Assembly (NCBI GenBank): GCA_023424095.1
Contig: JAFAEG010000084.1
Coordinates: 1 to 28,863 of the forward strand
Length of the DNA stretch: 28,863 nucleotides
From: Pseudomonadota bacterium
Lineage (GTDB): Bacteria > Pseudomonadota > Alphaproteobacteria > Sphingomonadales > Sphingomonadaceae
Direction of reading: 5' to 3'
Position numbers and translations under genes: made by a program. The notes under the pieces were generated by a model. The model saw nothing but the letters and a program-made list of their open reading frames with translations, had not been told where the DNA came from and did not search any database. Numbering within the stretch: the stretch's first letter is position 1; the number at the start of each line of letters is the position of its first letter. Below, piece after piece: positions 21,925-28,863 of the stretch.

Positions 21925-23982
21925 TTACCAGATGCGGACGCGCTGGTCAGGCGGCAAATAGAGCGGATCGCCCGGCTGAATGTTGAACGCCTCATACCAG
22001 GCGTCGACATTGCGCACGACGCCGTTGACCCGGAATTCCGGCGGGCTGTGCGGGCCGGTGAGGACCTGCTGGCGCAGCGCGTCCTCGCGGGCATGGCTGC
22101 GCCAGGCCTGGGCGAAGGCAAGGAAGAAGCGCTGGTCGCCGGTCAGGCCGTCGATCACGCCCGGATCCCCATGCTGGGCGACGTGCCGCTTATAAGCGGC
22201 ATAGGCCATTTCCAGCCCGCCCAGATCGCCGATATTCTCGCCCATGGTGAGCTGCGGGCTCAGGGTCTGGCCGGCGGTCTGATAGGTGCCATATTGCGCA
22301 CCAAGCCGCTGGGTGAGCGCGGTGAAGCGCTCGCGCGCCTCGGGCGTCCACCATTCGCGGAAGCGTCCCTGCGCATCGAAACGGCTGCCCTGATCGTCGA
22401 AACCGTGACCGATTTCGTGACCGATCACCGCGCCGATCGCGCCGTAATTGACCGCCGCATCGGCATTCGGATCGAAATAAGGCGGCTGCAGGATCGCGGC
22501 CGGGAAGGTGATCTGATTGCTCAGGGGGCTGTAATAAGCGTTGATCGTCTGCGGCGTCATTGCCCAAAGCGAACGATCGACCGGATTCGGCAGGCGCGAC
22601 AGCATCAGATTCTGCTGGAATTCGCCGGCCCGCATCATGTTGCCAAGCAAATCGTCGCGCTCGATCCGGATCGCGCTGTAATCCTGCCAATTGTCGGGAT
22701 AGCCGACCCGCGGGTCGAACGCCTCCAACTTGGCCAGCGCCTCAGCCTTGGTGGCGTCGTCCATCCAGCTGTTGGCACGCAGACGCTCGGCGAAGGCGGC
22801 GCGCAGATTGCGGACCAGCTCCTCCATCTGCGCCTTGCTGGACGCCGGGAAATGCCGCTGGACATAGAGCTGGCCGACCGCCTCGCCGAGCGTCCCGTTG
22901 ACCTGGCCAAGCCCGCGCTTCCACCGCTCGCGCTGCTGCTGAACACCCGAAAGGGTGCGCGAATAGAAATTGAAATTCGCCTCGTCGAACGCGCGCGGCA
23001 GATAGGCGGCGGTACTGCGGATGAAATGGAAGGCCATCCAGTCCTGCCACGTCTCGACCGGCGTCTCGCCGAAAATCTGCGCCTCCTTCTGGACCGCCGT
23101 GTCGTTGGTCACGATCAGGGTCTCAACCGAATTCAGCCGGGTGGTGCGAAGCAAGAGCGGCCAGTTGAATTCGGGCGCATAAGTGGCGAGTTGCGCCGGA
23201 GTCATCGGATTGAGCAGCCGCACCATGTTGCGGCTTTCCTCCGGCGTCCAATGCACCTCGGCGATGCGGCGCTCGAGCGCGATGATCCGGTCCGCGCGCA
23301 TCTGCGGATCGGACAGGCCCGCCAGCCGGAGCATGGTCGTGACATAGTCGCGATAGGCCGCGCGATAGCGATCGAACTGCTCGCCCTGGTCCAGATAATA
23401 ATTGCGGTTCGGCATGCCGAGCCCGCCCTGGCCGGTTGCAGCGACATAGCGGGTCGGATCGGCCGGATTGGGGATGATGCCGACGCTGACCGGGGACGGG
23501 TAGCCCGTCGTGCCGAACAAAGTGATCAGATCGTCGCGCGTGCGCGCGGCGGCGATGCGATCGAGATAGGGCCGGAGCACTGCGGCGCCGCGCGCCTCGA
23601 TCCCGGCTTCGTCCATATAGCTGGCGTAAAGATCGGCGACCTGGCGCGCGACCGGATCAGTGGCGGCGCGGGCACCTGCTTCCTGGACGATCGTGCGCAG
23701 CTGCCCCTCGAGCTCCTCGCTGAGCACCGCGGCGACGCCGTAGGACGTGCGGTCGGCCGGGATCGGATTGGCCGTGAACCAGCCATTATTGGCGTAGCGC
23801 CAGAAATTGGCCCCGGGCCGGAACGCGGGATCGCGCGCCGACAGATCGACGCCGAAGCTGCCGAACCGCGGCGCCTGCTGGGCCGCCGGCACGGCAGTGG
23901 GCGCGCGGGTCTGCGCCAGGACCGGCGCAGTGGACGCCAACAGAGCGGAAAGAATAAGAATATGAGAGCGTTGCATGACCAT
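21925..23982 (-). CDS. M13-family (neprilysin-like) metallopeptidase, canonical
   Basis: It is an exported zinc endopeptidase. The protein has 685 residues from the chosen start (MVMQRSHILILSALLASTAP), with signal peptide cleavage near LAQ-T. The N-terminal domain begins GVDLSARDPAFRPGANFWRY. The catalytic domain has NAYYSPLSNQITFPAAILQ (N481-A482-Y483-Y484), HEIGH (522-526), and GENIGDLGG (E582, D586). The end VRNVDAWYEAFNIQPGDPLY, then DQRVRIW, carries the short C-terminal signature and stops right after Trp. All M13 active-site residues are present. ATG 23976 is an alternative start; the ribosome site is weak. It is a tandem paralogue of the 19763-21844 gene, with collinear blocks throughout, and follows the 272-residue gene by 62 bases. 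Confidence 0.94.
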   Translation of the reverse strand: MVMQRSHILILSALLASTAPVLAQTRAPTAVPAAQQAPRFGSFGVDLSARDPAFRPGANFWRYANNGWFTANPIPADRTSYGVAAVLSEELEGQLRTIVQEAGARAATDPVARQVADLYASYMDEAGIEARGAAVLRPYLDRIAAARTRDDLITLFGTTGYPSPVSVGIIPNPADPTRYVAATGQGGLGMPNRNYYLDQGEQFDRYRAAYRDYVTTMLRLAGLSDPQMRADRIIALERRIAEVHWTPEESRNMVRLLNPMTPAQLATYAPEFNWPLLLRTTRLNSVETLIVTNDTAVQKEAQIFGETPVETWQDWMAFHFIRSTAAYLPRAFDEANFNFYSRTLSGVQQQRERWKRGLGQVNGTLGEAVGQLYVQRHFPASSKAQMEELVRNLRAAFAERLRANSWMDDATKAEALAKLEAFDPRVGYPDNWQDYSAIRIERDDLLGNMMRAGEFQQNLMLSRLPNPVDRSLWAMTPQTINAYYSPLSNQITFPAAILQPPYFDPNADAAVNYGAIGAVIGHEIGHGFDDQGSRFDAQGRFREWWTPEARERFTALTQRLGAQYGTYQTAGQTLSPQLTMGENIGDLGGLEMAYAAYKRHVAQHGDPGVIDGLTGDQRFFLAFAQAWRSHAREDALRQQVLTGPHSPPEFRVNGVVRNVDAWYEAFNIQPGDPLYLPPDQRVRIW

Positions 23983-24044
23983 CCCGATAAAAACCAGGAT
24001 CGCTTTGTCACCGCTCACCCGCCATTTGGCAAGGCCTATGTGTG

Positions 24045-24863
24045 TTACTGACGCAACTCAGCAATACCCTCGCCGGTCACGCCCCAGACGCGGACCGTGT
24101 CGGTGCCGGCCGCGACCGCCAGCGGCCGCTGCGCCCACAGCGACAGGAAGACGTGCAATTCGCTCGGCAGCGGAGTGCCGGCGGCATTGACCTGAATCGG
24201 GCGCGGGCGCTGCCCCGCCGCGGTCGCGGTGACAGTCAGGTCGGTGCAGGCCCCGGCGAGCGCGACATCCTCCGCGACACTGCCATCGGCCGCGACCGTG
24301 ATGCGGAAATGGCCGCCGCCCGGAATGCGGTTGGCAGCCATGCGCGGGCTCAGCCGATAGACGACCACCGGCTCGTCTCCCGCGGGCGGCAGCACGAAGG
24401 TGTTGAAATCGGGGCCGCAGGCCTGGTGCTCGGTCGCTTCGGCGACGGTGCGCGCCGCCGCCATCCTGGCCGCCACGCCTTCCAGCCGAGGACGATTGCC
24501 CGCCGCGAAAAGCTGCGGCGAACTGACCCGACCGCCGATCACCGAGCCGCGATAGATGGCGGCATAATGGTCGCCGTCGCGGACATAATAAGTGACGGTG
24601 ACGCCGTTGCCCTCAGGCTGGGCGATCCAGCCGGCGATCGTCTCGGCCTCGGCTTCCGGAATCCGCGTGCGGGCATCCCCGGTGGCGGTGCGGCTTGCCT
24701 GGTCGAGCACCGCCAGCGCGCGGCCGCGTGCGACCGCCAACTCCAGCGCCGTCCTTTGCTGGGCATTGAGTTCCAGCGGCGCGGGCGGCGTGGTGGCGGT
24801 CTGGGCGGCGGCGGGGAGCGGCAGCGCGGCCAAAGCGGCGGCGATCAAAAGCGACTTACGCAT
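24045..24863 (-). CDS. Secreted 272-residue protein, paralogue of the one at 18892-19710
   Basis: No named family is recognised. The product has a signal peptide (cleavage near AAA-Q, residue 20-21), a Thr/Pro/Ala stretch, and then the same pattern as its paralogue downstream. Conserved positions include VLDQASRTATGD, AAIYRGSV, C149 and C206, IPGGGHFRITV, ELHVFLSL and the terminal VTGEGI. The chosen ATG at 24863 gives exactly 272 residues, the same as the paralogue; the longer frame to 24899 adds an unlikely N-terminus. AAGGA lies about 12 bases upstream of the ATG. It would be the first gene of the M13 operon, with only 58 bases between it and the end of ybbP, which might place it under readthrough. 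Function cannot be inferred; a partner role with M13 enzymes is a guess from context. Confidence 0.82.
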   Translation of the reverse strand: MRKSLLIAAALAALPLPAAAQTATTPPAPLELNAQQRTALELAVARGRALAVLDQASRTATGDARTRIPEAEAETIAGWIAQPEGNGVTVTYYVRDGDHYAAIYRGSVIGGRVSSPQLFAAGNRPRLEGVAARMAAARTVAEATEHQACGPDFNTFVLPPAGDEPVVVYRLSPRMAANRIPGGGHFRITVAADGSVAEDVALAGACTDLTVTATAAGQRPRPIQVNAAGTPLPSELHVFLSLWAQRPLAVAAGTDTVRVWGVTGEGIAELRQ

Positions 24864-24921
24864 CAAACTCGATTCCTTTTGGCGAGCCTTGCCAGGCATT
24901 TACGGGAGGCGCGCAGAGGGG

Positions 24922-27411
24922 TCAAAGCGCCCGCAGCGCCTGCGCTGGGTGGGCGGCGAGGGCGGACAGCGCCCCGACCAGGCCGATGGCCAGGGTCAGG
25001 CCGGCGCCTGCCCCCAAGGTCAGCAGCACGACGCCCCAATCCGGCGCCCAGTCGAGTTCGAACAACATCACCACCACATACCAGCCGGCGCCTGTGCCGA
25101 GCGCGAGCGCTAGCAGGCTGAGGATGAACGCCAGCAGAGCGAATTCGGTTGCCTGCAAAGCGAGGATCCGCCCGCGCGTCGCGCCGAGCAGCTTCAGCAA
25201 GACGCTGTCATAGACCCGCGCCCGGCGCGAGGCGGCGAGCGCGCCGATCAGCACGGCGATGCCGGCGAGGATCGCCACCGCCCCGGCGGCGCGGATCGCG
25301 GCGGCGAGCTGGCTCATCAGATCGGAGACGGTGGTCAGCACGTCCTGGATGCGGACCGCCGAGACCGAAGGGAAGTCGCGGTTGACCGCACGGGCGAAGG
25401 CCTGCTCGCGCTCCGTCGGCATGGTCGCGGTGCCCATCAGGCTGTGCGGCGCGGCATCGAACACGCCGGGCGAAAAGATGATGACGAAATTGATGCCGAG
25501 ACGCCCCCAGTCGATCTCGCGCAGATTGGCGATCCGCGCCTCGACCTCGCGCCCCAGCACCGACACGGTCAAAGTGTCGCCGACATTCAGCCCCGCCGCG
25601 CGGGCATTTTCCGCGTCGAGCGAGACCAGAGGCGGGCCGGCATAATCAGCGGCCCACCATTCGCCCTCAACGACCCGCGTACCCTCCGGGGCCGCGGCGG
25701 CGAAGGTTATGTTGCGGTCGCTGCGCAGGAACCAGGCACCTTCCGGCAATTCGGCCATGTCGGCCACCCGGCGGTTGCCGATCGCGGTGATCGAGGCGCG
25801 CAGCGAGGGCATGAGATGAAGCTCGGCCTCCGGCGCGGCAGCAGCGGCGACCTGGCGGAAGCGGTCGCCGTCGCCGCTCGGGACATCGAGGATGAAGAAG
25901 CTCGGCGCGCGAGCGGGAATGGTCGAGCGGATCTGTGCCGACAGATTGGATTCGATCACCGCAAGCGTGGTGAACAGGGTGAGGCCGGCCCCCAGCGCCA
26001 CGACCAGCCGCGTGGTCTGCGCACCCGGCCGGTGGAGATTGGCGAGCGCCATGCGCGGCAACGGCGCGCGCGGCTTGGGGAGGCGCGTGAGGGTCCAGCG
26101 GATCGCGGCGGCGAGCAGGCTGAGCAGGATCAGCAGGCCGAGCGCGGCTGCGATGAAGCCCAATGCGAAGCCCGGTGTCGGCGCGGTCCACACCGCCAAG
26201 GCGGCAATGCCGGCCCCAGCGGCGAGAGCGCCGACCAGCGCCCAGCGCGGCGCGCGGCCCGTCTCGTCCACGCCGCCGCGCAGCAAGGATGCGGACGGGA
26301 TGGTGCGGGCGCGGGCGAGCGGGACGAAGGCGAAGGCGAAAGCGGCGAGCAGGCCGTAGCCGGCGGCGAGCAGCAGCGCGCTGGGATAGATGCCGCTGCC
26401 CGGCGGCACCGGAATCGCATCGCCTGCCGCCCAGACGACAAGGCCCGGCACGAAGGCGCCCGCGGCCAGGCCCGCGGCGATGGCGACGAGCGAGACCAGC
26501 CCGATCTGGACGAAATAGATGCGGAAGATCGTGGCCGAGGTCGCGCCCAAAGTCTTCAGCATCGCGATCGCGCCGCGCTTGTTGTCGAGATAGGAGCCGA
26601 CGCCATTGCCGACGCCGATCCCGGCGACGACGAGCGCGCTCAGGCCGACAAGGGTCAGGAACTGGCCGAGCCGTTCGAGAAAGCGGCGCGTGCCCGGGGC
26701 GGCATTCAGCCGGTCCTCGACCTTCATCCCGGCGCCGGCAAATTCGCGCTGAAGGCGGCTGGTGATTTCGGCCGGATTGGCGGTGGCCGGGATCTTCATC
26801 CGGTAAGCGGCGATGAACAGGCTGCCGGGGCGGATCAGGCCGGTGGCGTCGAGCCCGGCCTGGTCCATCATTGCGCTGGGGCCGAGGGCGAAGCCCTGGC
26901 TGACCCGGTCCGGCTCGCGCTCGATCACGCCGATGACGCGGAAGGTGGCGGCGCCGATGCGCAGGTCCGAGCCGACGCCGACACCCAATTTGTCGGCCAG
27001 CTCCGGGCCGATCGCGACCTGATTGCCGCGCGGCCGGGCAGCCAGGGCACCCTCCCGCAGGCGGAACTCGCCATAGAAAGGATAAAGGTCGTCGACCCCC
27101 TTCAACTCGACCAGCGACGGATCGCCGCCATCCGCCGGGGCCGCCATCGCACGCATCCGGATCAGCCGGCTGACCTCGCCCTCGCGGCGGAAGGCGGCCA
27201 GTTCCGCATCGGTGGCGGCGCGCTGGTTCAGCTCGACCTGCACATCACCGCCGAGGATGGCCTGGCCCTGGTCCGACAGGCCGGAAAGCACCGCCCCGGT
27301 CAGACTGCCAACCCCGGCAAGTGCCAGCACGCCCAGAAACAGGCAGACCGCGAGCAGGCGCAGCCCGCTGAGACCACCGCGCAAATCACGCAGCGCCAGC
27401 CGCAGGATCAT
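24922..27411 (-). CDS. ybbP: ABC transporter permease, YbbP/FtsX type
   Basis: This is the membrane part of a type VII (MacB-like) ABC system, which uses ATP to drive work in the periplasm rather than classical transport. The 829-residue protein has a first membrane segment (about 20-42), a long periplasmic domain, and FtsX-type segments. The first FtsX block holds LVGLSALVVAGIGVGNGVGS and NKRGAIAMLKTLGATSATIF. The second, at the C-terminus, holds IRAAGAVAILAGIAVLIGAL and YDSVLLKLLGATRGRILALQ. Both carry the LKxLGAT cytoplasmic loop that couples to the ATPase. The ATG overlaps the ybbA stop (ATGA), so translation is coupled. With ybbA and tesA it forms the tesA-ybbA-ybbP module known from E. 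coli. The handled compound is unknown. Confidence 0.93.
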   Translation of the reverse strand: MILRLALRDLRGGLSGLRLLAVCLFLGVLALAGVGSLTGAVLSGLSDQGQAILGGDVQVELNQRAATDAELAAFRREGEVSRLIRMRAMAAPADGGDPSLVELKGVDDLYPFYGEFRLREGALAARPRGNQVAIGPELADKLGVGVGSDLRIGAATFRVIGVIEREPDRVSQGFALGPSAMMDQAGLDATGLIRPGSLFIAAYRMKIPATANPAEITSRLQREFAGAGMKVEDRLNAAPGTRRFLERLGQFLTLVGLSALVVAGIGVGNGVGSYLDNKRGAIAMLKTLGATSATIFRIYFVQIGLVSLVAIAAGLAAGAFVPGLVVWAAGDAIPVPPGSGIYPSALLLAAGYGLLAAFAFAFVPLARARTIPSASLLRGGVDETGRAPRWALVGALAAGAGIAALAVWTAPTPGFALGFIAAALGLLILLSLLAAAIRWTLTRLPKPRAPLPRMALANLHRPGAQTTRLVVALGAGLTLFTTLAVIESNLSAQIRSTIPARAPSFFILDVPSGDGDRFRQVAAAAAPEAELHLMPSLRASITAIGNRRVADMAELPEGAWFLRSDRNITFAAAAPEGTRVVEGEWWAADYAGPPLVSLDAENARAAGLNVGDTLTVSVLGREVEARIANLREIDWGRLGINFVIIFSPGVFDAAPHSLMGTATMPTEREQAFARAVNRDFPSVSAVRIQDVLTTVSDLMSQLAAAIRAAGAVAILAGIAVLIGALAASRRARVYDSVLLKLLGATRGRILALQATEFALLAFILSLLALALGTGAGWYVVVMLFELDWAPDWGVVLLTLGAGAGLTLAIGLVGALSALAAHPAQALRAL

Positions 27412-28094
27412 GAGCGGCTGTCCCGCACGATCCGTCCGTCGCTCATTTCGAGCACGCGGCGGCAGCGGGCCGCCAGAGCGGGGTCGTGGGTGATGACGAA
27501 CAGGGTCGCCTGCGTTTCCGCCTGCCGGGCAAAGAGCAGGTCGAGGATCGCGCTGCCGGTGGCGGCGTCGAGGTTACCGGTGGGCTCGTCGGCGAAGAGC
27601 AAGGCCGGTCGCGGTGCCAGCGCCCGGGCGATGGCGACGCGCTGCTGCTCGCCGCCGGACAATTGCACCGGATAGTGGCCGAGGCGGTGGCCGAGACCGA
27701 CCGCCTCAAGCTCCGCGGCGGCGCGGGCGAAGGCGTCCCCTTCCCCGGCCAGCTCCATCGGCACGGCGACGTTCTCGAGCGCGGTCATGGTCGGCAGCAG
27801 GTGGAAGGCCTGCAGCACGATGCCGATCCGGCCGCGCCGCGCCTTGGCGAGTTCATCCTCGTTCATGCCGGTAAAGTCGGCGCCGGCCACCCGCACCGTC
27901 CCGCCGCTTGGCCGCTCCATGCCCGACAGGATCGCCATCAGCGACGACTTGCCCGAACCGGAGGGGCCGAGCAGGGCCACCGTCTCCCCGGCAGGGACTT
28001 GCAGGTCGACGCCATGCAAGATGTCGACGCGTGCGGCGCGTGCGCCGAGCGACAGAGTGACATTGGCGGCGTCGATGACGTAGGGATCGGACAT
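27408..28094 (-). CDS. ybbA: ABC transporter ATPase, YbbA/LolD type
   Basis: It is the ATP-hydrolysing subunit partnered with YbbP. The 228-residue protein has Walker A GPSGSGKS (43-50), the Q-loop Gln in LQAFHLLP (Q95), signature LSGGEQQ (145-151), Walker B LLFADEPTGNLD (165 on) and the switch His in VITHDPA. All motifs are intact. Neighbouring genes are diagnostic: ybbP downstream with a 4-base ATGA overlap, and tesA divergent. The start codons of ybbA and tesA share two bases, so the ybbA promoter must lie inside tesA. Only a poor ribosome site is seen upstream. LolD or MacB ATPases are close relatives, but the neighbours favour YbbA. Confidence 0.94.
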   Translation of the reverse strand: MSDPYVIDAANVTLSLGARAARVDILHGVDLQVPAGETVALLGPSGSGKSSLMAILSGMERPSGGTVRVAGADFTGMNEDELAKARRGRIGIVLQAFHLLPTMTALENVAVPMELAGEGDAFARAAAELEAVGLGHRLGHYPVQLSGGEQQRVAIARALAPRPALLFADEPTGNLDAATGSAILDLLFARQAETQATLFVITHDPALAARCRRVLEMSDGRIVRDSRS

Positions 28095-28824
28095 GTCGGG
28101 AGAGCAACCTGAAGGGGCCCGAGGGCCTTATGTCGGCCGCCGCGCCCTTGTCCATCTCGGCCTCGCCGCGCTCGTCGCGCTGCCGCTGGCGGCAAGGGCT
28201 CATCACAATGCCGAGCATGAGGGCGGGCCGGAAACCGCGCCGCCGCAGCCGGGCGCGGGCGACGTCCACATCCTCGCCTTCGGTGACAGTCTGACCGCAG
28301 GCTTCGGCCTGCCACGGCGGCAGGGCTTCGCGCCGCAGCTGCAAGCCTATCTGCGCCGCCAGGGCGTCCGCGCGCACGTCACCAATGGCGGCGTGTCAGG
28401 CGATACGGCGGCGCAGGGGCGGCAGCGGCTCGACTTCACCTTGAGCGGCATGGCGGTGAAGCCCCGGCTCGCCATCGTCGCCTTGGGTGCGAACGACATG
28501 CTGCGCGGCATGGATCCGGCGCAGACCAAAGCCGATCTCGATGCCATCCTGACCGAGCTGAAGCGCCGCGACATCCGCATCCTGCTCTCCGGCATGGTCG
28601 CCGCGCCCAATCTGGGGGAGGATTATGCCGCGCGCTTCAACGCCATCTATCCCGACCTCGCCGCCCGGCACGGCGCGGTGCTTCACCCCTTCTTCCTCGA
28701 CGGCGTGGCGGGCGACCGAACGCTGAACCAGCCGGACGGGCTCCACCCCACCTTTGCGGGGATCAGGAAGATGGTGATGGGGATCGCCCCCAAAGTGATG
28801 GAAGCGCTGGGCGCTGGTCAGTAG
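28093..28824 (+). CDS. tesA: Periplasmic SGNH esterase/lysophospholipase-like protein (TesA type)
   Basis: TesA is a multifunctional thioesterase, esterase and lysophospholipase of the periplasm. The 243-residue protein has SGNH blocks: FGDSLTAGFG (S66 nucleophile), GGVSGDTAAQG (G100), GANDMLRG (N134), and DGLHPT (D215, H218). Residues 16-37 (RRALVHLGLAALVALPLAAR) are a hydrophobic signal-like segment behind a 15-residue N-terminus; the Arg pair might suit Tat export, weakly. The ATG at 28093 is the only reasonable start, since no other in-frame ATG or GTG precedes the SGNH region. Its promoter must lie within ybbA. Only GGGAT is seen as a possible ribosome site. In E. coli TesA, YbbA and YbbP are encoded together, as here. 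Confidence 0.92.
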   Translation: MSGEQPEGARGPYVGRRALVHLGLAALVALPLAARAHHNAEHEGGPETAPPQPGAGDVHILAFGDSLTAGFGLPRRQGFAPQLQAYLRRQGVRAHVTNGGVSGDTAAQGRQRLDFTLSGMAVKPRLAIVALGANDMLRGMDPAQTKADLDAILTELKRRDIRILLSGMVAAPNLGEDYAARFNAIYPDLAARHGAVLHPFFLDGVAGDRTLNQPDGLHPTFAGIRKMVMGIAPKVMEALGAGQ

Positions 28825-28863
28825 GAAGAGCGGCCCCGGCCCTCACCCCCACCCGGCCTCCCA

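Noticed and set aside
21916..24051. Long plus-strand frame opposite the second M13 gene
   Set aside because: It is a shadow of the M13 gene, with no ribosome site or domain. The same holds for the frames at 19886-21490, 11883-13280, 9470-10831 and 25444-27675.
28825..28863. Start of a dispersed repeat at the right edge (CCCTCACCCCCACCCGGCC)
   Set aside because: It resembles intergenic repeats of this group, but only one arm is inside the window, so no hairpin can be shown.
1..28863. tRNA, rRNA, CRISPR array, insertion sequence, phage or toxin-antitoxin genes
   Set aside because: I looked for these and saw no cloverleaf sequence, repeat-spacer pattern, transposase or integrase motif that would support one.

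Overview
The window looks like chromosomal DNA from a GC-rich alphaproteobacterium, most likely a sphingomonad (Sphingomonadales). The basis is the uniformly high GC with G/C-ending third positions, the TCA-cycle gene neighbourhood (sdhB, zapE, mdh, sucD, sucA, sucB), a hairpin carrying the core CTGAGCTTGTCGAAGG that I recall as common between sphingomonad genes, and the many M13, DUF885, RcnB-like and aspartyl-protease-like envelope proteins. Genus and species cannot be set from the sequence alone.

Layout. Bases 1-6280 (all minus strand) hold a TCA block, transcribed mdh, a small lipoprotein, sucD, sucA, sucB (sucB runs off the left edge). No sucC is present where it usually sits; the lipoprotein gene occupies that slot. 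Bases 6381-9451 hold an accessory block: an exported-protein gene broken by one in-frame TAA, a VOC/glyoxalase-fold protein, a divergent HxlR-type regulator with a palindrome in the shared promoter, and a stand-alone ComEC-like metallo-beta-lactamase. Bases 9458-13256 (minus) hold creD, sdhB, a PaaI-type thioesterase and zapE, the last two overlapping by 4 bases. Bases 13378-16965 (minus) hold a DUF885 lipoprotein peptidase, a 2OG-Fe(II) oxygenase and an RcnB-like protein with two 11-residue repeat arrays. Bases 17155-17922 (plus) hold a small zinc-ribbon protein and an aspartyl-protease-like protein whose DTG motif reads DPD.

Bases 17919-24863 (minus) form the most unusual part: two paralogous M13 (neprilysin-like) metallopeptidases in tandem, flanked on both sides by two paralogous 272-residue secreted proteins of no family I recognise, followed by a cyclophilin-type lipoprotein. 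All five carry export signals, lie on one strand and are closely spaced, so they probably form an envelope proteolysis and folding operon. One of the two M13 enzymes has lost the Asn of the substrate-binding NAYY motif while keeping its zinc site. Bases 24922-28824 hold the conserved ybbP-ybbA-tesA module (ABC permease, ATPase and a divergent periplasmic SGNH esterase), in which the ybbA and tesA start codons overlap.

No tRNA, rRNA, CRISPR array, insertion sequence or phage gene was seen. No stretch over 300 bases lacks a gene. The best candidate for something undescribed is the duplicated M13 plus 272-residue-protein arrangement. The other notable points are local: the broken gene, the degenerate protease, the masked ribosome binding site and the overlapping starts.
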